A stretch of 64,000 bases of DNA from Pyropia yezoensis (Eukaryota > Rhodophyta > Bangiophyceae > Bangiales > Bangiaceae): positions 14,189,777-14,253,776 of the forward strand of contig CM020619.1 of the NCBI GenBank assembly GCA_009829735.1, given 5' to 3'. This document shows, one piece after another, positions 18,616 through 29,018 of the stretch; within the stretch, counting starts at the first letter, position 1, and the number at the start of each line of letters is the position of its first letter. The translations under genes and the position numbers were made by a program. The notes under the pieces are model-generated. The model ran no database searches. It saw only the letters and a program-made list of their open reading frames with translations, and was not told the origin of the DNA.

Positions 18616-21600
18616 ATGAAGCGGGTTGCTTCACACTCACCGACCCATGGGAGAGTGAAGGTCCTGACTCGACCTCGAGGGGTGAGGCCTAGAGACAAGG
18701 TCCCTCCTCAGAAGCACGACCCGAGTCGGATTGTGTCAGTGCTGGTAGGGAGTAACTACCAGGTCGCAGCTCGACTCTGGCTGCAGGATGGAAATGAGTT
18801 TACCTCTCGCGTCATAGTCGACACAGGCTCTGCTGCCTCTCTCATTAGGCAAGACTTATTGCCAGAGGGGACGGATGTGAGCCCCGCCGGCTCACCCGAG
18901 TGGCGTATGTTTGATGTCAATGGGGGACTCCTCCCCATTGTTGGGTCTATTGCATTGACTGTTTGCATTGGGTTCTACCAGACGCAGGTGAACTTTGGAG
19001 TAGTCTCCAATATGTCAGTTCCCGTACTCCTGGGAACTGACTATCTGGACCTCCATGTCCCGGCCGTCTGTGGACCGGAAGGGGTAATCGGAATGCGTAA
19101 TGGAGAGACTGTCCCCATATTGCGTAAAGGGAGGACTATTTCCCCTACGATTCATCAACCTAGGGAAAACTCTCCCAAGGGTGGAGGCTCTACGACCCAT
19201 GTACGAGTATGTAAGGGTACGGTAGTCCCGCCCCGATCAAGGACCTTTGTGCGAGTACGCACACGGTTTCGAGGGAATGGACTCGTTTCCCCCGTGGACC
19301 GAGTCTATCATACTCACCAAGTGCAAGTTGCATGGGGCCCCATGACTTGTGGGGATGACCAAACTTGGTGGGTGGAGGTCCTCAACACGTCGGAGGAACC
19401 TCGACGACTCCCCGGAGGCATGAAGATTGCGTCGATCTCTACCTTTGAGGGGAATGTCGTTGCTGTGACTCAACAGCAATGGAAGGATATTGGAACGGCA
19501 GGCTCTGCCGACCAATCGAGTTCATCGACGGCTAAGTCGCCGACGGTACATCGGGAGAACATCCCGGAGTGTTTACATGGACGACTGGATGAGTTAATCC
19601 AGAAACATAACAAGTTGTGGAATGGTGACCTTGGGCTCATCAAGGCCACCGAACACAGAATCGTGTTGAAGCCAGGGGCTAGGCCAGTTCGCCTGAGTCC
19701 CTACCGTATGGGACCAGACTCACGGGAACTCACCCGAGAGCAGGTCCAACGGGTGCAAGACATGGGTGTCATTGAGCCTTGCTCAAGTGAGTGGGCCAGT
19801 CCCATAGTCTTGGTGCCCAAGTCAGACGGCACGATGAGGTTCTGCATCGACTATCGTAAACTAAAAGAACGGACGGTAAGGGATAGTTACCCCTTACCCC
19901 CTATGGACGATTGCCTCGACTCACTCGGTGAGGCACAGTACTTTTCCACGTTGGACTGCAACGCGGGGTACTGGCAGATACCCATCCGCAAGGAGGACAG
20001 ACACTTGACCACCTTCACGTGTCACTGTGGAGTTTATCAGTGTACACGGCTCCCTTTCGGGCTTTGTAATGCACCTGCGACTTTCCAGCGTGCTATTGAC
20101 TTGATACTTGCCGGAGTCAAGTGGCAGATCGCCCTGGTGTATCTGGACGATATCATTGTGTTCTCCGGGACTGCCGAAGAACACCTGTCCCACTTGGACA
20201 GAGTGTTTACCCTGTTGGGTGAAGCAGGAGTAACACTCAAACCTACGAAGTGTCACCTCTTTAGTAATGAGGTGGAGTACCTCGGCCATATAGCCCGGCC
20301 AGGTCGCATTCTGGTCAATGAGAAGAACCTCATGGCCATCCGTCGGGCGAAGTTCCCCCAGACGCAGACACAACTCAGGAGCTTCCTGGGTATGTGTAAC
20401 GTAAACAGACGCTTTGTGGCGAACTATGCCAAAGTGTCTGCACCGTTGAACCACTTGGTAAGTTCCAAGATGCCCAAGCGCTTGGATGCTCCCAAACCCC
20501 CGGAGCAAGAAGCGTTTGATGGGTTGCGAGAGCTCCTCTGCAACCCACCGGTGTTAGCGATCCCCAGACCGGGGGCTCACTACATTGTTGATGTGGACGC
20601 AGGTCACGACCAACTCGGTTGTTGCTTACTCCAACAACAGCCTTCGGGGGAGTATTTACCCGTTGGCTACTTTAGCAAAGGACTCTCACCGGCCCAGAAG
20701 AACTATTCTGTGACGGAGGTGGAGGGCCTTGGCGTAGTATGGGCAGTCTCCATGCTACGGCCATACATCGAAGGAAGGAAGTTCCTCATTCGATGTGACC
20801 ACAAGGCTTTGAAGTGGATACTCACCACTACAGCCTGTACGAATAACCGACTCAATCGATGGCGACTCTGCCTCGCTGAGTTCGATTATGACGTTGAATA
20901 TCGGCCAGGCCCGAAGCATGCGGTTGCGGACGCGTTGTCTCGCATACCGACGGATGGGAAAGACTCTTCCCCCATCCCTGAGGAACTCCCTCATGTGGCA
21001 GTGACCACTCGCTCCGGAACTGTCCTCGACCCGAGGATGCCTGGCATGGCCAAGCTATTACCCGTGTCTCTGGATGAGTTTGTCCAGGCACAGGAGAGCG
21101 ACAAACTTTGTCGACGACTCAGGAAGGAGCTCGACCAGGCTCAACCGACTCGGTTCTTCCTGAATGACAACGGCATACTCTGCCGTAAGGGAAATACCCA
21201 GGGGGACAAGCAAGTCGTCGTCCCCAAGGAGTTACGCAAGAGTATCCTCCAACGGGAGCACTCCTCACCGTTGGGTGGACACCCAGGGTCTACGAGGATG
21301 TACCAGACCCTACGCAAGAAGTACTATTGGCCATCACTCGTGGCTGATGTGTACCGGTATGTAGCCGCATGCGCGACTTGCGCAAAGAATAGACTCATGG
21401 AGTCCCGGCAGACTTCTTCCATGAGACTTTTTTCCTGCAACAGAGCCGTTTGCAGCGATAGCAGTGGACTTACTCGGTCCACTACCACGAACACCTGAAG
21501 GATATGAGTACCTTCTGGTGATGTGTGATCGCTTTACTAAGCTCACACGGGTATCCCCACTCAAGGATATCACAGCCGTGGACGTTCTGAGTGAGTTACT

Positions 21601-22606
21601 CGACGTCTGGGTTGCCAGTTATGGCATCCCCGACTCTATCCTTTCGGATAACGGACCACAGTTTGCGTCCGTCCTGTATCAGGGAGTCATGAAGATGTTG
21701 GGGGTGCAGACGAATTTCGCAACCCCTTACCACCCCCAGACTAATGGGCAGGTGGAACGATTCAACAGGACTCTAGTGCGCCAGTTGCGTCACTATGTCC
21801 ATGACCATGTAGTCACATGGGCTCGTTATGCGTCACTACTCGTGACAGCATACAACTCCCAGGTACACAGTAGTACGGGAGAGGCACCGTTTGCCTTCGT
21901 CTGCCCCCGACGACTTCCGTCAGTAGCTGTGGACCGTCTCACCCAGACAGAGGGTGAGACTTCGACTCAAACACCGAGTCAGGCGAAAGCCTCCCTACTC
22001 CAGAGACTGGAGGAGATGATACCCCTTGTCCGGGCTACTATGGAGAAGGCCCAAGCTCGTTACAAGAGGTACTTCGATGTCCGAGTCAGACATCGTCGCG
22101 ATCCGCTCCGAGTTGGAGATTGGATTTATGTCAACTCCCACGACAATAAGAGAGGGAAATTGGTCTTCAAAACTCTGGGACCATATCACATCCTTAAGAC
22201 GGATGGACGGCGGTTAACCATCGAGAGTGATGATGGTATCCGGACGATAAATGGGAATCACGCGACTCGCGCACCCGAACCCCCAGAGGGAGATCCCGCT
22301 TGGGAAAGGGCCTTGCAAGCATGGAAAGTCCCATCCTTGCCGACCTCCTCCAATAAACCGTTGGAGGCGGTGTTCGACAAGTTTGTCGGACACGGATACG
22401 ATGAGTCGGGGCGACTCATGCTCCGAGTCAGGTGGTTCGGGTATGGACCAACTTCCGACACATGGGAGTTTGTAGAGGACCTACCAGTAGAGAAGGTCCG
22501 TAGATACTGCCAGGCTGCGGGCATATCTATACGCCGACGTAGCACTCGTACGTCGGGGGATGAAGTTCCTGCTCCAAGTCAGAGCAGAGCGGCAAGCCAA
22601 CCATGA
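18616..22606 (+). pseudogene. pol: Pol of element B with a 1-bp frameshift
   Basis: ATG at 18616, 38 bases after the gag stop. Protease DTGSA; RT with FSTLDCNAGYWQIP and YLDD near residue 508; RNase H DVDAG; integrase zinc finger (GGHPGSTRMYQTL…CATCAK); integrase core with VDLLGP, LSDNGPQFA and NGQVERFN; chromodomain VRWFGY…SDTWEFVEDLP at the end. The frame shifts in a six-T run at 21428-21433: compared with element A, one T is extra. Upstream the product ends at 21498. The remaining integrase and chromodomain are open from about 21434 to 22606. Everything else is intact, so this is a recent lesion or possibly a sequence error. Confidence 0.93.
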
Positions 22607-22734
22607 GTACAAACGCATACCATGGTTCTTCAAAGATTCTCTACTAACAAAGCCGACTATGGCACAATACAAAGCGAGAAGAACACACACCACTCTTCTC
22701 GCCAAGAAAAGAACAAGTCGTTCGACCGCTGACT

Positions 22735-24651
22735 CTAGCGTTCCATATGCCCACCCCCACTACTATAGGGACCGCCCGACCACGAACCCCCAGGGTCGTA
22801 GGCCGGTAGCGGAGGGGCGTAACCCACTCGGGAAGGCCCCGGAGTGGAAGCACTGGGAGGGGCCCGCCGACTCGCGGACCCATCCCCGTCGTAAGAAAGA
22901 TGTCCGGTGGTACTCCCTCCGTGACGCGGAAGCTGCTGCTGAGTCGACAGCAGCCGTTGGACAAACTCGTGTCCAACCGCGAGGCGAGTGACCTCAGCTG
23001 CCAATGACTGTCGCGCCGTGGCTGAGTCGCCCGACGCGAGGAAGTGACTGACACGCCGGGTGACCCAAGCCAACGTGTCAAGGGAGGCCACGAGTGAGGC
23101 CTCCACCGTGGCGTCATACATGATGGCTCCCAAGTTGGGAAGCATCTCGCCGAAGCCACGCGGAATCGGCATCGGGACCGGAGTTCGGACCCGTAGCGAA
23201 CCCAACGCCACGTCGGGGAAGGGTTCGAGGAACTGGAAGGGTGGAGCCTGAGTCGGCTCCACACCCCCCGAGGTCGGAGTCGCGACCCGCGGGGAAGACG
23301 TCGGCACAGCTCGCCCGCGGCTTCGAGGGGCTCCTCGATGAGCACCACAACGAGTCGTCGCCGATGACGTCGCCCACCCAGAGCCAGGGGGCGACGTAGA
23401 GGGAGTAACCCCCTCCGCGTAGGGAAGGGAAGGGTCCCCCAACCCCTCACGCAGGAGCAGCTGCCCCTGCACCAGAGTATGGGTGACATGGACGAACTCC
23501 CGGGGTGGCTCACTCTCCGACCCCGGCTCTGAACGCTTGTTGCGGCGGAGGAAGGGGTCCAGCTGCACCCAATCGAGTCGATTGTGCAGGGTGACCATAC
23601 CCTCGAGGAGGAACGGAGCCAGGTCCCCCGCACCCAAGGCTAACCAGTGGAAGCCAAGGGTTTCCATACCCTCCACCAGAGCCGGTGGGAGGTGCCACAG
23701 GTAACCCCGATGGACTACATCGGAGTACCAGCCCCGAGCCACCACGACCACCCAGTGCGTGGCAAGGTAGGCGAAGACCCGGTTGCCCTCCGAGCTGGAG
23801 CGTAGCACGGAGCCAAAGTAGGCAACGAGGAGGGGGATCCGAGCCGGAAACCCACAAGGTACCTCCACTGACTCCCACCACCCTGGGAGAAGAGGGTACT
23901 GGTGCTCACGCTCCTCCAGAGGTACGTGGGTGAACTCCACCCGCGACCCGTGGATGAGGAAGCCCGAGGAGCCCCGGAGTCGGAACTCCTCTCGCACCAC
24001 ACCGTGTTGGGCGTGGGCGTCCTCTCCGCCCAGGTAGGGACGAGGAAGGGCACACCACTCGGTAGACACCACCGCGTGGGTTTCGTCGATCTCCACGTCG
24101 CCCGACCCCATGGCGAGGGAGGTTGACAACGCCTGGACTTCAGGCGCGTCCGCCAGGCAGAGTAGCGCTGGTAGGTCGCAGACCACCCCATCAGGTAGAG
24201 TCACCTGGTTGGGATACCGACGAGTCCGGCGGTACCATACGTCGGTCCGCCGTGGCTCGGGGATGATCAAGTAGACATCCTTGAGCTTGCAGTCGGGAAG
24301 CTCCCCGACTGACTTGGGAGGCGCCCAGGCTCGGGGTCCCATAGGAGGACGGGGCCGCGGCGGGAGTAGCAGCCGCGACTCAGGAAGGCGGGGGATGGGA
24401 GTCACATCCCCTTCCGCCACCGGGTTGGAAGACCCATCCCCCGGTGGGACCACAGCCGAGGGGGCAGTAGGAGGTGATGGAGCGGGGACGGCTGAGGCGG
24501 CCGCCTCCGACCCTCGCCCGGGACGAGTCGTCTCCATGGCCGACCCCCGGCTGAGAGACTCCGCAGTCCCGAGGGCCTCCTCTCCCGCCCGTCGCTTGTC
24601 CGACAGAGACGTCGGGGACGGGGACGAAGGCCGACTCGGCTCACCCGCCAT
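22735..24651 (-). CDS. Antisense accessory protein of element B (638 aa), novel
   Basis: ATG at 24651, only 43 bases from the 3' LTR, reading back toward pol and ending about 130 bp from the pol stop. Order: a Ser/Pro-rich N-terminus; a globular middle with DVYLIIPEP, WWESVEVPCGFPARIP, YFGSVL, LATHWVVVVARGW, GYLWHLP and LLLREGLG; a Pro/Ser linker; a helical segment (GFGEMLPNLGAIMYD…LVASLDTLAWVTRR); and a Gly/Ser/Pro tail. It is homologous over the middle to the antisense ORF of element A but strongly diverged in both tails. Conservation of frame, length and position across two diverged elements argues that the protein is under selection. I know no named family for it. Confidence 0.8.
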   Translation of the reverse strand: MAGEPSRPSSPSPTSLSDKRRAGEEALGTAESLSRGSAMETTRPGRGSEAAASAVPAPSPPTAPSAVVPPGDGSSNPVAEGDVTPIPRLPESRLLLPPRPRPPMGPRAWAPPKSVGELPDCKLKDVYLIIPEPRRTDVWYRRTRRYPNQVTLPDGVVCDLPALLCLADAPEVQALSTSLAMGSGDVEIDETHAVVSTEWCALPRPYLGGEDAHAQHGVVREEFRLRGSSGFLIHGSRVEFTHVPLEEREHQYPLLPGWWESVEVPCGFPARIPLLVAYFGSVLRSSSEGNRVFAYLATHWVVVVARGWYSDVVHRGYLWHLPPALVEGMETLGFHWLALGAGDLAPFLLEGMVTLHNRLDWVQLDPFLRRNKRSEPGSESEPPREFVHVTHTLVQGQLLLREGLGDPSLPYAEGVTPSTSPPGSGWATSSATTRCGAHRGAPRSRGRAVPTSSPRVATPTSGGVEPTQAPPFQFLEPFPDVALGSLRVRTPVPMPIPRGFGEMLPNLGAIMYDATVEASLVASLDTLAWVTRRVSHFLASGDSATARQSLAAEVTRLAVGHEFVQRLLSTQQQLPRHGGSTTGHLSYDGDGSASRRAPPSASTPGPSRVGYAPPLPAYDPGGSWSGGPYSSGGGHMER

Positions 24652-24693
24652 CTTGAATAACCTTGACCAACTCGGTGAGGTTGAGCACGGGGG

Positions 24694-25232
24694 TGTGGGA
24701 GATTGGGCCGGAATTCGGTACCAATACTTTGGAGATTCGGGTCAAGTGGACCTGACCGGAAGTCGAAATTCACCCGACCCACGATGGTGAAACTTCTGAC
24801 TTCTGGACGGAAATTCGACTAGGACTTCCGACATACTAGAGCAGGGTAATGCTGCTGGTATTTGTTTCTTGGGATTTTTGCACGGGAGCCAGACGGATTT
24901 CTACGCTTTGAGTGCTTTGCATGTGGAGCGATATGGTTGGTTTGTTTGAGGGTTCATTTTCTGAGTGTTTTGAGGGGTTGCGTGAGCGTGTGAGGAGGGT
25001 TGATAAGGAGGGACAGCAAGGCGGGGAGGGCCCACCTTGGCTGGCCAAGCAAATAAACACCGTCTGGCTCCGACACATCTTGTTCGTGCCTTGGTGAGCT
25101 GACCCGTTCACCACACGCAAGTTCCGTGTTCGGCTGTGTGGAGGTGCTTGCTTCCGGTGTCCCAAGTTGGGATATCGGCAATACTCCTCTTCCTTCCCTG
25201 ACTCGGGGTTGGTGGGTGGGAGTACTGCTACA
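24694..25232 (+). repeat. Element B 3' LTR
   Basis: 539 bp. Six differences from 6574-7112 by eye. It is followed by GTCTTG, matching GCCTTG before the 5' LTR apart from one base. Confidence 0.9.
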
Positions 25233-25238
25233 GTCTTG

Positions 25239-26077
25239 CACTTCAGACACTCCGCGATCTTGTGACCCGGCTTCTTGCAGTAGAAGAACACCGGTTTCTT
25301 TGTGTCCGCGTCCCTCTTCTTATTCTTGCTGGAGTTGCTGCCGGCCCCAACTGTCAGCGACGCCAGGTACGCCTGGACAGCCGGGGGGAGGTCCTCGCCC
25401 ATCACAGCCTTTAGTTTCTTTTCCGTCGTGAGGAGTCGTGCCGTTACCATCGGCAAACGCTGGGGGACATCCTCGTTTGTGAGCACCGTGGCGATCACGC
25501 CATATCCTGCAGGTAGTCCGGCAAGGATGGCCAGGGAGAGATCATGGTCGTCCTTGCGGACGCCCGCCGTCACCGGGTCGTTCCTGACCCCCTTCGCACG
25601 GCCAACAAACTTGATGATTGACTCGCCCGCACCCAGCTTGAGTTTCTGGAGGTCGCGCTCCAGCTCGGCCCGGCGCGACGTCGTGTTGTCCTCGAACAGG
25701 ATCCGCAGGCAGTCCCAGGCCTCGGCCGCCGACTGGCACTCCGACACGATGTTGAGAAGGTGCGGCGTCACAGCCAGTTGTATTTCTGCCAACGCCCTCT
25801 CGTCCCGCCGTTCCCACTCCTCCAGAGCCTTGAGCTGCTTGGCGTGGTCACTACGGGCCGCACCTGCTGCAGCGTGGGCCGCGGCGGTGGCGGCCGGCTC
25901 ACCGTCCGGCGGTGTGACAACCACCGGTATGGGGTCGACCGTGGGGCGCGGAGTCACCACCGCCACCCAGTTCCCGCTGTCCTTGAGCCATGCCTTGCAG
26001 TAGGTTGACCAGGTTCGATAGTCCTCGTCTAACCTGTCAATGAACAGCTTTGTGGACCGCGACCCTTCACCCTCCAT
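25239..26077 (-). pseudogene. Ty1/copia gag, upstream part of the split frame
   Basis: ATG at 26077 (MEGEGSRSTKLFIDRL) opens about 280 codons with the UBN2/copia-gag pattern: N-terminal W/Y-rich helices, SECQSAAEAWDCLRILFEDN, LERDLQKLKLGAGESI…F and LPAGYGVIATVLTNED. Then comes the nucleocapsid knuckle region FFYCKKPGHKIAEC. The first Cys of the usual C-x2-C-x4-H-x4-C is Phe here, so the knuckle may be damaged. It breaks just after this knuckle at element B's 3' LTR and resumes at 6573. The first bases after B's LTR are its target duplication. Confidence 0.85.
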
Positions 26078-26358
26078 AGCAGCAGGAGGGCTGGGTCAAA
26101 CGTCTTGCACCGTCTTGTGCCCTTGCTACGGGGCGAACGCGCCGGGCACCCACCGCGGGGATCTCTCACCGCCGCAGGGGAGACAGTTGACTTGACCCAG
26201 CGCAAAATCTGGGCCCATAACCTGTTCCAGTGCAAAGATGGCGCGTTGCCTTCAATCATCGGGGGCCACGCGGGTCCCACGTCGTGGCCTTAAGGGCCCT
26301 ACTCGCACTCGGAATCCAGACCGGATCGACCGCGCGATAGGCCGGTCGATCACACATA
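26078..26358. other. Copia leader/LTR remnant
   Basis: Sequence upstream of the copia gag and left of Tc1 element D. In this orientation it should hold the copia 5' leader and part of its LTR, but I cannot define LTR ends because the element is truncated. No protein signal. Confidence 0.35.
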
Positions 26359-26453
26359 TAGTCGGTACCCAATTTTATCCGTACGGCCGATAACGAGATT
26401 CGTACGGAGCGATTTGACAGTAAGCAAGCCCTCGATTCCACGCACTGGGCCCA

Positions 26454-26834
26454 TCAATACTTGGTGCGGGCGCCCTGAACAGCGATGACATCGCGCACAC
26501 GACGGGGCATCGACTCGACCAGGGCCTTAAAAAAGGTATGTGGGATGGCGTCCCACTCTTGGCAGAGGGCTCCAAACAGCTCGTCCTTGTTCTTGGGAAC
26601 TGTGCGGCGCTTTCGCAGGCGCCTCTCCAACTCGGCCCAAGCGTTCTCGATGGGGTTGAGGTCGGGGCTCTGCCCGACCTAAGGAAGAACCCGCAGCCCA
26701 AGCTGGGCCTTGACCTCCTTCGACGCCTTGGCCGCGTGGCAGGGTGCTAAGTCCTCTTGCAGCCACGCAGCGTCCAAAGTGCCGTAGTCCGCACAAATCT
26801 GGTGCATGACGTAGCCCTCCAGCACACCGGATTA
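26454..26834 (-). pseudogene. Tc1-type transposase, C-terminal part (element D)
   Basis: Second half of the split transposase. The frame gives VLEGYVMHQIC, QEDLAPCHAAKASKEVK with the second catalytic Asp, then SPDLNPIENAWAELERRL with the final Glu, WDAIPHTFFKALVESMPRRV and the family's usual end …TKY before TGA at 26454-26456. There is one in-frame TAG at 26681-26679 where relatives have a Trp (VLP*VGQSP), so even the joined gene is broken. Joined to 38128-37449 and leaving out one TA duplication, the frame is 353 codons, the normal Tc1 length. Confidence 0.85.
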
Positions 26835-27125
26835 TTGCAGTTCTCCCAATTTTGTCCCATGTGCACAGTGTCATGTGCAAACGTTGACTAACCTTTTCAA
26901 GCGATAATTTCTGTTTTCGCCAATGGACTTACTACTTCGAAGCATGTTTCGTAGGTTTCGAGCGTACGCAATTGTCATTTGGTAGGCTTCTGTTTGGGTC
27001 GCGACGGCGCTTCACCGGCCGGCGCGACGGCGCTTAACCGGCCGGCGCAGCCATCGCCGTCACTTCCACCGTCGACCACGCCCGCTTCCACTATCGTCTC
27101 CTTCCTGTTCTCGATTTGCGGGGCG

Positions 27126-28407
27126 ATGTCCGCCGCGGCCAGCTCCGATGAGTCCTCGGACGAATCCCCGAGTCCTGGTGAGTCACGCTTTCCCTCTACT
27201 ATTTTTCTGTGTGATGGATCATGCATCCCGAGATGTGCCGATGCTGATGCTGACTCGCGGAGCAACCTGGTGCCGATTTTTTGATTTTTTTCTTTGTATG
27301 CTTTTTTTGTTTTGATTGCCTGTCTGCGCCTCTCGTGCAGCAACGATCCGTCTTTGCGGGGCATGCCGCTTGCCGGGCCATGACGCCCGGCGGTGCCCAC
27401 TCGTCAAGACAGCAGAGTGCTTGTGCGGCTGTGGAAAGGTGACGTGCGCCAAGTGTATGGTTGCCTGCGGCAAGTGCGGTAGAAAGGGGCACTCTTTTGA
27501 CACGCTGGTCGCGCCCATGCGCGCAGGCTCTCTCCCTCGCTTTGCGTGCGAGAAGCATGACTCTGCGGAGATGCAGAGCAGGGTGAGGGCGGCGCTCTCG
27601 CTGATGGCGCCTACGATGCGCAAGAAGAGGGAGCTTGCGCAGATGAACAAGCGGCGATTGGCCGCCCTGGTGCCCGCTGCCAACAACCGCTTTTCTGTGC
27701 ATGCGCAACAATGTGCCCTCGTGGATGCTGCGGGGCTTGGCGGTGCTGCGGCTTCCACGCATGTGCGGACGGCTGAAGCGGCTGCAGCAGTGGTGCGGGA
27801 CGACGGCGCTACCCGGGCTGCGGCATGTACGCTTGGCGCCTTTGTGGCTGACAGTGCCGCTGCAGACTCTGGATCGAGCGCCCAACCCCCTCCCGGACCG
27901 CTCGGTTTGATCGATTTGACTGGTCCGCGCCAGACCGTGGTGGGGGCGCTGGAGGAGGCCCTGAGCAAGCGCCCTAAGTATTCACCTGGGACTCGCGGCG
28001 CCATGAGTCGGTTGACGAGAGAGGCTGGCCTGCCAGCGGGCGGCGCACGCGGCGCCGTAGAGGAGCTCGGCTCCTCCAACCCGTACTTTGGTGGGTCAGG
28101 CCTCCAACTGAAGCGGGCCGCCCTTCGATACATCCAGATCTCCGAGGGACCCGTCTTGGTGAAGGCCAGGTCGGCGCTGACGGAGTTTGTGGGGAGCGAC
28201 CTCCTCTTTAATGGGTGCTCTGTGACCAGCAGACGTTTCTCGTGTTGTGAGGTTTGTACGGCTCTTTTAGGCTGTGCCGAGCGCGCTGATCTGCGCGTTA
28301 CTTCTGTAGTTGCTTCTCTTCAGCATTTTATTGTGGAGGTGAGACTGGGAGAGGAGGCCTTGCGGCCCTTTTTTGCGCCCCTGTCATCTCCAGGGAGTAG
28401 CACATAA
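27126..28407 (+). CDS. Zinc-knuckle (CCHC) protein, two exons, cargo of element E
   Basis: Exon 1 27126-27177 (MSAAASSDESSDESPSP), GT-AG intron 27178-27340 (donor gtgagt, pyrimidine/T-rich tract, acceptor gtgcag), exon 2 27341-28407. The phases match, giving 372 residues. After an acidic N-terminus comes a CCHC knuckle CGACRLPGHDARRC (C-x2-C-x4-H-x4-C). A dense Cys cluster (CLCGCGKVTCAKC…CGKC) and a second, incomplete knuckle, CGKCGRKGHSF, follow. The rest is Ala/Arg-rich with no known domain. The last about 25 residues overlap a protein-like minus-strand frame, so the true 3' end may be earlier or spliced. Such knuckles bind single-stranded nucleic acid, so a role in mobile-element biology is plausible but unproven. 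Family not recognised. Confidence 0.6.
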
Positions 28408-29018
28408 ACCTCAGCCTCTGACGCGCGCACCTGCATCTCACTCGCGCGCTCCATTGACTCTCTCACGCACGCGACCGCGCCGACAGCAGGAGCCGCGGCG
28501 GTGGTCGGAGCGGCCGCATTGATGGATCCATCGGACGTGGGGGGGGCGCCCTTGCTGTGAAGGGGGGACATCATGTCGTTACTGCGGCGGGAGCGCCCTC
28601 TCGGCGCCCACGCATCCGTGATTGGCAGCCGCGGCGCCGCAGGTTGACGGCCTTTCACATCTATCAGTGCTTTCCCCGCAGCTCCAGCAGGCAGCGTGTT
28701 GGTTGATCGTCGAGCTGGGGAGGTGCAGCTTTTTGCGGGCGGCTTTCCCGGGGGCCAACACGGCGCAGGGCGTCGCCTGACCGCTACGCTAACCACCGCT
28801 GCTATGGAAGCCTCACAAGTTTTCTTTCGCTGTGCCCGTACCCCCGTCTGCCGCGGTAGACAGAGCAGAGAGGGAAACGGTACCCGCACCGTCGGTGCCG
28901 GGAGTAACAGCGGCTGTGGGGGCGAAAGCGACCCCGATTGCGGGGGTGAGTCTCTCCTTCTGATAGAGCACGTAGCGACGGACGCTACGGCAGTCACCCA
29001 CCCGGCCGCCGCGCGCAC
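28320..29018 (-). CDS. Possible convergent gene of unknown function (partial)
   Basis: A minus-strand frame with no clear ATG at its start (the first in-frame ATGs are in NDMMSPLH). It carries protein-like composition in its C-terminal half: GKALIDVKGRQP, DMMSPLHSKGAPP and a helical ACVRESMERASEMQV-type segment, then a Lys/Ser-rich end at 28320. It overlaps the end of the zinc-knuckle gene tail to tail. N-terminal exons, if any, would lie to the right in Ala/Pro-rich sequence that I cannot parse. It could equally be a shadow. Confidence 0.3.
   Translation of the reverse strand: MRAAAGWVTAVASVATCSIRRRDSPPQSGSLSPPQPLLLPAPTVRVPFPSLLCLPRQTGVRAQRKKTCEASIAAVVSVAVRRRPAPCWPPGKPPAKSCTSPARRSTNTLPAGAAGKALIDVKGRQPAAPRLPITDAWAPRGRSRRSNDMMSPLHSKGAPPTSDGSINAAAPTTAAAPAVGAVACVRESMERASEMQVRASEAEVYVLLPGDDRGAKKGRKASSPSLTSTIKC

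Larger units (their letters stand above)
6574..25232 (+). mobile_element. Ty3/gypsy (chromovirus-type) retrotransposon B, interrupted by element A
   Basis: Bounded by 539-bp LTRs at 6574-7112 and 24694-25232 (TGTGGGAG…GCTACA) that differ at only about six positions. The primer-binding site starts two bases after the left LTR at 7115 (TGGTGGATCAGCGGGGG). Coding order on + is gag (split), pol, then an antisense accessory ORF before the 3' LTR. Flanking target bases are GCCTTG on the left and GTCTTG on the right, a 5-6-bp duplication with one mismatch, set inside the copia gag. Element A lies in its gag. Removing A (9,379 bp plus one target copy) leaves an element of about 9.3 kb. Gag is interrupted and pol has a 1-bp frameshift, so B is no longer autonomous. 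Confidence 0.92.

Noticed and set aside
21428-21433. Programmed frameshift in pol of element B
   Set aside because: The site lies inside the integrase, not at a gag-pol junction. Element A has no shift there, and one extra T in a T run is simplest as a mutation or sequence error.
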